From Marinarcus sediminis (GTDB lineage: Bacteria > Campylobacterota > Campylobacteria > Campylobacterales > Arcobacteraceae): a DNA stretch of 64,000 nt. The stretch lies in assembly GCF_048571275.1 (NCBI RefSeq), contig NZ_CP182357.1:1240001-1304000 (forward strand), given 5' to 3'. The position numbers and the translations under genes are program-made. The notes below the pieces were generated by a model. It was not told the origin of the DNA, did not search any database, and saw only the letters and a program-made list of their open reading frames with translations. Position 1 is the stretch's first letter. Each line of letters opens with the position of its first letter. Positions 35,868 to 42,452 of this stretch are shown piece by piece.

Positions 35868-35936
35868 GTTTAACGGTTGAGTTGAGAAATAAGTTCCCGC
35901 TAGGGTAACTTATTTCTCTCCAATGTTTTGTTAGCT
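35868..35936 (-). repeat. Integron attC site following cassette 3 (69 bp)
   Basis: Gene orientation: R'' AGCTAAC (35930-35936), L'' region CATTGGAGAG, a central stem of GAAATAAGTT opposite AACTTATTTC, L' CTCAACTCAACC and R' GTTAAAC (35868-35874). R'' is the exact complement of the start of its cassette (GTTAGCT, 36611-36617). The stop codon of the 35931 gene lies in the R'' box. Confidence 0.92.
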
Positions 35937-36578
35937 GTTTGATATTTGTATATTTGACATTCTTTGTCCATTTTGCCATTGTTCATAAGTTAACATAGTA
36001 TTCCATGATTCTTCATTGCTCATTTGTTGCATTGGCATTATTTTTTCAAAATTATTTTGTGCCTTAATTAATTGCTTTGTTTTTGAATCTTTTCCCCAAC
36101 GAATTCTGCTTTTATTTTCTTCTAAAGTATTTTGTTTTTCAATAACATCAGGAACAAATAAAATATCTTCTTCTCCATCCGCATTGAATGAAATATCCTT
36201 ATAAATTCCATCACTAAACCATACTGCATGTCTTTCTGCTTCCATGTAGCTTGGCTTGTTATACCAAATTTTATATCCACAAACTATTTGTCCACCATTT
36301 AGTTTAATATATTCTTGAATGTTTAAGTCACAGCAAGATTGGCGACACCAAGGCTCTGGTTCTATATGAATAAAAAAAGGATCAAAATCACTAATAGTTT
36401 TACAAAAGGTTTTTATATCATGATTGATAGTTTTTGGTGCAATTAATTTTAGTGGGTCAAAAAGTTTTTTAAGACCATTTTGTATTTCAATTTGAGTAAG
36501 TTCTTTTGTTTGATTGTTTTTTAAATTATTTTGTATCTTTTTCTCAGCTTTTTTCTTTTTATCTCTTTTTACACTCAT
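35931..36578 (-). CDS. Uncharacterised cassette protein with GG-YGW-type zinc-like module (integron cassette 3)
   Basis: 215 residues: a lysine-rich N-terminus (KRDKKKKAEKK), then a module with CRQSCCDLN, GGQIVCGYKIWYNKP, EAERHAVWFSDG and a following KDISF. This pattern of cysteines, GG..YGW.IW and EAE.HAVW..DG...D(V/I) recurs in bacterial hypothetical proteins, including some SecC-tailed ones. The Cys/His residues suggest metal binding. Function unknown. AAGGAAG lies before the ATG. Confidence 0.65.
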   Translation of the reverse strand: MSVKRDKKKKAEKKIQNNLKNNQTKELTQIEIQNGLKKLFDPLKLIAPKTINHDIKTFCKTISDFDPFFIHIEPEPWCRQSCCDLNIQEYIKLNGGQIVCGYKIWYNKPSYMEAERHAVWFSDGIYKDISFNADGEEDILFVPDVIEKQNTLEENKSRIRWGKDSKTKQLIKAQNNFEKIMPMQQMSNEESWNTMLTYEQWQNGQRMSNIQISNS

Positions 36579-36610
36579 AAGTAACTTCCTTTAGAATTGT
36601 TTGCATTGTC

Positions 36611-36679
36611 AGCTAACGTTTAAGTTGAGAAATATTTGAGCCGTAGGGTCAAATATTTGTCTCCAAAGTTTTGTTAACT
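36611..36679 (-). repeat. Integron attC site following cassette 2 (69 bp)
   Basis: Gene orientation: R'' AGTTAAC (36673-36679), CTTTGGAGAC, a stem of AAATATTTGA opposite TCAAATATTT, L' CTCAACTTAAAC and R' GTTAGCT (36611-36617). R'' is the exact complement of the start of its cassette (GTTAACT, 37386-37392). It directly abuts the stop codon of the 36680 gene. Confidence 0.92.
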
Positions 36680-37369
36680 TCATTCATTTAAAAACTTAAA
36701 ACCTTCAAATTCATTATTATTAAATAAATCAGATCTTAATATTTCAAATAAAACTTCCTTTATTAACTCATATTCTTTCTTGTTGAAATTATACCAATCT
36801 GTATCGCCTGAATTTTCAGAGTCATGAATATGGATTTTATTTCTTAATTGCCTTAGAGGTTTTATTTTCGAATATATTGGAAAACTATTTCCAAAAAGTT
36901 TTTTACTTTCAACTTTTTTGATTAATGTATCAAAAGTCATGCTTGTTGATACCTTTGATTCTAATTTTTCAAATATCTCTACTTCATTTTTATAGGTCAC
37001 TGAGTTAAGATTATATTCATTAGAATGATTTTTTGTTATGCTTTTCCAAATTGTTGTTTTCCCATGTCCTTGACTAATTACCACAAAATTTGCAATAGCT
37101 TCAATAACTGCTGTACCATGTATTAAAAAAGATTTCATATTCTGTTTATGAATTACACTAGACATTTTTATATCATTTATGACTCTATACAAAAATTCTA
37201 TATATTGTAAAGAATAAGAAATATTTTTTCTTATTCCTTTTGCTTTTTCTTTTGTAAAATATAAATTTTTAGAAATAAGACACAATAAATGATCTTCTAA
37301 TTGATTGATTCTATTAGGGTACCATGTTTTATCATCTGTATTTTGTTCTAATGTTAAAGTATTTGTCAT
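36680..37369 (-). CDS. HEPN-like cassette protein (integron cassette 2)
   Basis: 229 residues, mostly helical. The segment LRQLRNKIHIHDSE followed by DWYNF near residues 181-200 resembles the R-x(4,6)-H motif of HEPN ribonuclease or abortive-infection proteins. No partner nucleotidyltransferase gene is present. A defence or RNase role is inference only. AGGAA precedes the ATG. Confidence 0.55.
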   Translation of the reverse strand: MTNTLTLEQNTDDKTWYPNRINQLEDHLLCLISKNLYFTKEKAKGIRKNISYSLQYIEFLYRVINDIKMSSVIHKQNMKSFLIHGTAVIEAIANFVVISQGHGKTTIWKSITKNHSNEYNLNSVTYKNEVEIFEKLESKVSTSMTFDTLIKKVESKKLFGNSFPIYSKIKPLRQLRNKIHIHDSENSGDTDWYNFNKKEYELIKEVLFEILRSDLFNNNEFEGFKFLNE

Positions 37370-37385
37370 TTAAATTTCCTACTGT

Positions 37386-37519
37386 AGTTAACGTTGGACT
37401 TGAAAAACAAGGGAATGATATGACTTGATTATTTCAATTTTAATTTTAGCTTTTTTGTTCTAAAAAGTTTAAATTAACCGCAGTATACCCTTGTTTTTCT
37501 TTCCAAGGTTTTGTTAGTC
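37386..37519 (-). repeat. Integron attC site following cassette 1 (134 bp)
   Basis: Gene orientation: R'' GACTAAC (37513-37519), CCTTGGAAAG, a stem AAAAACAAGGG opposite CCCTTGTTTTT, a long AT-rich apical region, L' AAGTCCAAC and R' GTTAACT (37386-37392). R'' is the exact complement of GTTAGTC at the start of the cassette (38097-38103). About twice as long as the other three sites. Confidence 0.85.
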
Positions 37520-37523
37520 TTTT

Positions 37524-38078
37524 TTAGTTAAATATTGATGATAATACCATTAAAGTAAAAAATATAACAAAAAAGCCTATAAAAAATTCTTTAGCAAAAT
37601 TATGCTCATAATACTTAATACTATCAGTATTTGGAATTTTATTTCCTCTTTTTACAATAGTAGTATTGTATTTTTCATCATAATAAAATTGTCCGATTGA
37701 ATTTATTTTTGTATAAATATATCCAGTATAATATATATTGCTATTCCATGCACTTAAAAATCTTTTTGCACAACCTATAATTGTAAGGGGTTTACCATCT
37801 AGTGAAATGATTTTAATTCCAGTAATTAATCCACCAATAGTATAACCGTTTGTAAGTTTTACAAATATACCAAAATATAGTATATGTATTAATGCTGCGT
37901 GTAATAAAATTGCAATTAAAGCAGGTAAACTTGTTAAGTGTATACTGACTTCTTCAATATTAAAAATTTTTGTTATTAACAAAATTGGCAAAATAAAAAC
38001 TATTGGCATAGTTATAAAGTTTATAAAATTAGATAAAAACCTTAACCTTGTAAGTTTTATTACTTCATTCTTTTCCAC
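37524..38078 (-). CDS. RDD-family membrane protein (integron cassette 1)
   Basis: 184 residues from a GTG with AAGGG six bases upstream. Four or so hydrophobic segments; LTNGYTIGGLITGIKIISLDGKPL is shortened RDD-type sequence, of which TIGG..TGIKI is the recognisable part. The acidic D of the RDD motif is not evident. Role unknown; some RDD proteins act in ion exchange. First gene of the array. Confidence 0.65.
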   Translation of the reverse strand: MEKNEVIKLTRLRFLSNFINFITMPIVFILPILLITKIFNIEEVSIHLTSLPALIAILLHAALIHILYFGIFVKLTNGYTIGGLITGIKIISLDGKPLTIIGCAKRFLSAWNSNIYYTGYIYTKINSIGQFYYDEKYNTTIVKRGNKIPNTDSIKYYEHNFAKEFFIGFFVIFFTLMVLSSIFN

Positions 38079-38096
38079 TCAAAACCCTTGTTTATA

Positions 38097-38125
38097 GACT
38101 AACTATTTATTAAACATACATTATA
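38097..38125 (-). promoter_or_regulatory. Array boundary: attI-like core and Pc-like promoter
   Basis: GTTAGTC on the minus strand (38097-38103) is the first recombination core, with no attC-like sequence beyond it, as expected for attI or a chromosomal junction. TATAAT on the minus strand (+ strand 38120-38125) points into the array and could drive cassette expression. No integrase gene lies on the far side. Confidence 0.45.
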
Positions 38126-38345
38126 TACAAAACACACTGAAAAACGACAATTAACATACATAAAATATGTTGTATATTAAAACAACAACAAACACCTTAA
38201 ATAAGGTGTTCTTGAAAATTTTATTATAAAAGATATTGCCATTTATCCCCTTTTCTAAATAAATTTTAAGTTTATGATATGATTTTTATGTATGTTTAAT
38301 GTCGATATTTAGACGTTAATAGTACATAATGTATGTATATTAGGA
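38105..38345. repeat. 240-bp inverted-repeat element beside the cassette array
   Basis: The left arm (about 38105-38167) read forward and the right arm (about 38283-38345) read on the other strand share acatacattat-tac, then cgac, then taaacatacataaaa in the same order and spacing. Each arm itself contains acataca twice in inverted sense to the other arm. The 115-base centre shows nothing recognisable. With the methyltransferase leader it makes up the gene-free 38079-38475. Confidence 0.55.
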
Positions 38346-38475
38346 CAATATCGTAATAAACCTGCATTATGTTAAATATATTGGAAGAAACTACACTCCA
38401 TTATCTCTTAACACAAACTATGTTACCATCTCATTATAAATTTATAAACTTAAGCCAAACCAGACAAGGAGAACC

Positions 38476-39276
38476 ATGAACTATCACGATATTGATTTTA
38501 ACGCTTTGTATATGGAACAAAAATGCAATTCCACGTTTAAAATAAAAGATAAACAAGAGTGGAATAAAAAAGCTGCTTCCATGAATAAAAAGATTCACAA
38601 GAGCATTTACAATGACGATTTAATCGCTAAAATGGATTTCAGTGGCTGTGAAAGCTTGTTAGATGTAGGGTGTGGGGTTGGAAATGTCGCCATGAAGTTG
38701 GCAAAAAAAGTTTCAACCGTGTATGCCTTGGATTACTCCGATGTGATGTTGGAATTTTTAGATGAAAATATAAAAGCAGAACAGATTCATAATATTATAC
38801 CCATAAAAGCGTCGTGGGATGACTGCGATTGGAGTGCAATTCCAGAAGCAGATATTGTATTGGCATCTCGTTCGATGGAAGTCAAAGATATGAAAGATGC
38901 CTTGGAAAAAATCAACGCCAAAGCAAAAAAACGGGTCTATTTGTCGTATAAAGTCGGTGGCAGTTTTGTCGATAAAAAGATACTCAAAGTATTAGACAAA
39001 GCCATTTTTGATAAACCCGATTATATCTATGTGTTAAATATTTTGTATGGCATGGGCATCAATCCTAAAGTTGACTATTTAAAGAGTGAAGGACGAAGAG
39101 AACAGTACGACACCAAAGAGAATTTTATTAAAAGTGTGGAGTGGAGTTTGGATACTTTAACGCAAAAAGAGAAAGAGACTCTGGCAGAATATTACGACTG
39201 TTTAGGGGAAAACAAAGAGGGCTTGGGTGAACAATACAACCATTGGGCACTGATTTCATGGGAAGTAAAAGCTTAA
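38476..39276 (+). CDS. Class I SAM-dependent methyltransferase
   Basis: 266 residues with motif I LLDVGCGVGNVAMKLA (about 56-71), an acidic YALDYSD motif and ADIVLASRSMEV in the motif IV position. Substrate unknown. CAAGGAG precedes the ATG. The upstream region contains the 33-base block also found at the start of recQ. Its last four bases overlap the convergent tautomerase gene. Confidence 0.85.
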   Translation: MNYHDIDFNALYMEQKCNSTFKIKDKQEWNKKAASMNKKIHKSIYNDDLIAKMDFSGCESLLDVGCGVGNVAMKLAKKVSTVYALDYSDVMLEFLDENIKAEQIHNIIPIKASWDDCDWSAIPEADIVLASRSMEVKDMKDALEKINAKAKKRVYLSYKVGGSFVDKKILKVLDKAIFDKPDYIYVLNILYGMGINPKVDYLKSEGRREQYDTKENFIKSVEWSLDTLTQKEKETLAEYYDCLGENKEGLGEQYNHWALISWEVKA

Positions 39277-39482
39277 GAGCTTTTACTTCTTAATTGGCTG
39301 ATGGTTTCCCCACCAATGGCATAATTATCCGTTGATACTTCTTCAATAAGCACCACCGCAGTTTTTGCACCACGTCCAAAAATATCAGCAAATAATTTTG
39401 TGATACCTTGGGCCAATTGCTCTTTTTGTTCTTTGGTTGCTCCCCCATCTTCGTGAGTCATTTTTACGTTGATAAATGGCAT
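39273..39482 (-). CDS. 4-oxalocrotonate tautomerase family protein
   Basis: A 69-residue tautomerase with the catalytic N-terminal proline (after Met removal) in MPFINVKM, and a conserved central alpha/beta repeat with VVLIEEV. The family converts enol to keto acids; the actual substrate is unknown. AAGGAGC precedes the ATG. Confidence 0.85.
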   Translation of the reverse strand: MPFINVKMTHEDGGATKEQKEQLAQGITKLFADIFGRGAKTAVVLIEEVSTDNYAIGGETISQLRSKSS

Positions 39483-39629
39483 ATTGATTGCTCCTTATGT
39501 GAGATATAGTTTAGAAAGTGTAACCACATAAAAATAAAATTGTGTTAAACTAATAAATGAATCTTTTTTTATACAGAATTTTTGTTTAAAGTTGATGTAA
39601 ATTATCAAATATAAGATAAAGGAATGGCA

Positions 39630-40070
39630 ATGCAATTTACAATTTCATATGGAACCATAGGGGCAAGACCTTGTGTTAAGATGCCTGATCCCGCCTTTTT
39701 AGAGTATGTGGGCGAAGAGGGTATTCGAAAACTTGTTAATGATCATTACGAGCTGTTAAAAGAGAGTAAAATTAAAGATATTTTTCCACAAGATGAAAAA
39801 GGATTGGCCAAAGCAAAAAAACATGCGGCAGATTTTTTGATTCAAATTTGTGGAGGGCATCCCCATTTTAATGAAAACAGAGGGGCACCCAGAATGATAG
39901 AGCGACATGCGCCGTTTAAAATCACACAAGAGGGCAGAAGAGTCTGGCTTGAAGCGTTTGCTGTTTTACTTTCAAAATTGGACATTCCACCTCATTTGAT
40001 TAAGTCGTTTTGGGATTATCTTGATATTTTTTCAATTTGGATGGTAAACGCGCAACCAGAAAAGGTTTAA
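39630..40070 (+). CDS. Truncated haemoglobin, group II type
   Basis: 146 residues from the second ATG (39630), which has AAAGGA at six bases; the ATG at 39624 touches that site and is less likely. The globin signature is GG..P.F.E.RGAPRMIERHAPF, with proximal His93. It matches group II (TrHbO-like) rather than the group III Ctb of Campylobacter. Likely binds oxygen or nitric oxide. Convergent, with four bases shared with the permease gene. Confidence 0.82.
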   Translation: MQFTISYGTIGARPCVKMPDPAFLEYVGEEGIRKLVNDHYELLKESKIKDIFPQDEKGLAKAKKHAADFLIQICGGHPHFNENRGAPRMIERHAPFKITQEGRRVWLEAFAVLLSKLDIPPHLIKSFWDYLDIFSIWMVNAQPEKV

Positions 40071-40984
40071 CGCGTGGCTTTTTTAAAGAGCTCTTTTTTT
40101 AAAAATTGAGAGAGATAAATCCCTGAAAAAATGAACATCAGACCAATAAAGTGGTAAAACATTATATTTTCTCCTAAAAATACAAAAGCCAAAATGGTTC
40201 CAAAAATTGGCATCAAATGGGTGAATTGCCCTGTTTTTTCTGCTCCAATTTCTAAGATTCCTTTATTCCAAAAGAAGAAAGAAAGAATGGAGGGAAAAAT
40301 AACAATAAAGGCGATGATGTCATAATGTTTATACACAATGTTCATATCTTCAGTGATGCTTTGGGTGGTAAAAACATAGATACCTAAAAGCACAATAAAA
40401 CCTAAGGTTACCGTTGTAGCAAAAAACTCTGTGGGATTGAGTGAGAGTTTTTTATACCGTAATAAAACAGAGTATAACGCCCAATCCAATGAAGATAAAA
40501 TAATATAAAAATCGCCTTTGTTAAACTCCATGGTCATCATTTTTGAAATGTCCCCTTTTAAAACAATAAAGACGACACCTAAGGTTGATAAAACAATGCC
40601 CATGATTTGATTCTGGGTGATTTTATCTTTTAAAATAATGGAAGCCAAAAAGATAACCAATATAGGAAATACTGAATTAATGAGCAAGGCATTGGTGGCT
40701 TGGGTGTGTTGTAAACCAAAATATAAAATGGTATTAAATCCCGTGACACATAAAACGGATAACAGCAGTAAAAAGAGAAAATCCTTTTTAATTTTTTGAT
40801 ATAAAGTTTTAAAATGAATCATAAGGTAGGGCAAAAAGAGTACAAAAACACCCAACCATCGGTAAAATGCCAACTGTATGGGTTCTATCTCTTCGTGTAA
40901 AAATCGTCCTAAAATAAAGTTTGCTGACCAAAAAAGTACACAAAGGATAAGAAGAGAGTAGATTTTATAAGGAATGGTCTGCAT
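40067..40984 (-). CDS. EamA/DMT-family permease
   Basis: 305 residues from the ATG at 40984, preceded by AAGGA; an upstream TTG at 41008 lies before that site. Ten hydrophobic segments in two EamA repeats (FWSANFILGRFL, FYRWLGVF and later SLDWALYSVLLRYKK). Exporter or importer of unknown small metabolites. Confidence 0.88.
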   Translation of the reverse strand: MQTIPYKIYSLLILCVLFWSANFILGRFLHEEIEPIQLAFYRWLGVFVLFLPYLMIHFKTLYQKIKKDFLFLLLLSVLCVTGFNTILYFGLQHTQATNALLINSVFPILVIFLASIILKDKITQNQIMGIVLSTLGVVFIVLKGDISKMMTMEFNKGDFYIILSSLDWALYSVLLRYKKLSLNPTEFFATTVTLGFIVLLGIYVFTTQSITEDMNIVYKHYDIIAFIVIFPSILSFFFWNKGILEIGAEKTGQFTHLMPIFGTILAFVFLGENIMFYHFIGLMFIFSGIYLSQFLKKELFKKATR

Positions 40985-41121
40985 GGTTTTGAATTGTCCT
41001 TGTAACAAAGTGAGTTGAGATTGTATGATATGTCGCTTTAGGTTTTAATTAATATGCACAATTAACATTGGGGTATTTATTGGTATAATAAAATAGAATT
41101 ATACAGAGAAAAGGAAAGCAG

Positions 41122-41883
41122 TTGGAAAGATTTGTTGAACACGTTGGATGTTTCAGGTTGATTTTGGATCCATATAATGGAATAACCATTAAAAAAGAGT
41201 CTGTTCCTATGGATAAAGCCATTTTTGAAAAAGAGTTGCAGGCGTTGCTGTTGCAGTTAAAATCAGACCAACGTAACTTGATTTGGATTGATATTGAGGC
41301 AGAAAAATCCTATTTGATTCCACATTTAACGGCACATGGATTTATGTTTCACACGTGTGAAACCGACAATATTTTATTGGTCAAACGGCTTAATAAAGAG
41401 GCAATTATCCCTACGGCGGCTAATCACACTTTGGGTGTAGGTGTGGTGGTGATTAACGAAAACAATGAGTTGTTGGTCATTAAAGAGAGGGTTTCAAAAG
41501 GGACATATAAACTGCCTGGTGGACACATTGATGATGGGGAGCTTATTTCAAAAGCCGTTGCAAGAGAAGTTTTAGAAGAGACAGGGGTCGAAGTTATTTT
41601 TGATTCGATTATCTCTTTGGGGCATTTTTTCCCGCATCAATTCAACCAAAGCAATCTCTATATTTTGTGTGTGGCGAAACCGTTAAGTTATGAAATTTGT
41701 ATTAAAGATACCAAAGAGATAGAAGATGCAAAGTGGGTTGATGTTAATGAGTATTTAGCCGATGAAAATGTGCTAGAATACAATCAAGTAATTGTTCAAA
41801 GTGCACTCAAAACAAAAGGGTTTCAACCGTTTGATTTAGAGAGCTTTAAACATATACCTAAAAATTATGAACTCTTTTCTTGA
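41122..41883 (+). CDS. NUDIX hydrolase with N-terminal pre-NUDIX domain
   Basis: 253 residues from a TTG with AAGGAA upstream. Residues 1-95 resemble the acetyltransferase-like pre-domain of NUDT6-type proteins. The NUDIX box is GGHIDDGELISKAVAREV followed by LEETGVE, with all catalytic glutamates. It hydrolyses a nucleoside-diphosphate-linked substrate not identifiable here. A stem-loop (41900-41917) with T-run follows. Confidence 0.87.
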   Translation: MERFVEHVGCFRLILDPYNGITIKKESVPMDKAIFEKELQALLLQLKSDQRNLIWIDIEAEKSYLIPHLTAHGFMFHTCETDNILLVKRLNKEAIIPTAANHTLGVGVVVINENNELLVIKERVSKGTYKLPGGHIDDGELISKAVAREVLEETGVEVIFDSIISLGHFFPHQFNQSNLYILCVAKPLSYEICIKDTKEIEDAKWVDVNEYLADENVLEYNQVIVQSALKTKGFQPFDLESFKHIPKNYELFS

Positions 41884-41899
41884 TAAAAAAGTTAAAATC

Positions 41900-41921
41900 A
41901 AAGTTCTCTTGAACTTTTTTT
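41900..41921 (+). terminator. Rho-independent terminator after the NUDIX gene
   Basis: AAAGTTC (41900-41906) and GAACTTT (41911-41917) with loop tctt, then TTTT. Confidence 0.75.
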
Positions 41922-41970
41922 CCTCTTTTTAAATGAAGTTATAGTATAAGACACGTTACAAAGGATTAAA

Positions 41971-42348
41971 ATGAAATATGGTACACAAAGAATGGTGATG
42001 TACCCTCATTTAAATGCAGCAGGTATTTTATTTGGGGGAATGGCTTTGTCTTGGATAGATGAAGATGCAATTATTTTTGCTGCAAATGTTCTTGACACAA
42101 ATCGAATTGCAACGGTAAAAATGTCAGAAGTAGTCTTTAAAAGTGCGGCCAATATTGGAGATATTCTTATTTCGGGTGTGGAGCTTGTAAGAATTGGACG
42201 AACGTCAATAACCGTTAAATGTGAATTAAGAAATAAAACAACCAATCATATTATTGTGGATGTTGAAGAGGTGGTCATTGTGGCACTGGATTACAACAAA
42301 AAACCCACACTGCACAAACTTGCACCCAAAGATGACACGATAGCTTAA
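41971..42348 (+). CDS. YciA-type acyl-CoA thioesterase
   Basis: A 125-residue hotdog-fold protein with the characteristic HLNAAGILFGGMALSWIDE helix region (Asn and Asp of the active site), a central VKMSEVVFKSAANIGD and a C-terminal strand. Probably hydrolyses medium- or short-chain acyl-CoA. AAAGGA before the ATG. Confidence 0.88.
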   Translation: MKYGTQRMVMYPHLNAAGILFGGMALSWIDEDAIIFAANVLDTNRIATVKMSEVVFKSAANIGDILISGVELVRIGRTSITVKCELRNKTTNHIIVDVEEVVIVALDYNKKPTLHKLAPKDDTIA

Positions 42349-42354
42349 ACACAG

Positions 42355-42386
42355 AAGTAACCAAAAGCTTTTTTTGGTTACTTTTT
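42355..42386 (+). terminator. Rho-independent terminator after the thioesterase gene
   Basis: AAGTAACCAAAA (42355-42366) pairs with TTTTGGTTACTT (42372-42383), with further T after it. Confidence 0.85.
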
Positions 42387-42452
42387 CACCGCTTAAAAAA
42401 ATAAAAATAAAAATTATTCTACGTAAACGTCACAAAGTGACATTAAAATAGT

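Noticed and set aside
34079..38475. Integron integrase gene near the cassette array
   Set aside because: None of the frames in or beside the array shows the tyrosine-recombinase R-H-x-x-R-Y pattern; the position next to the first core holds an inverted-repeat element instead.
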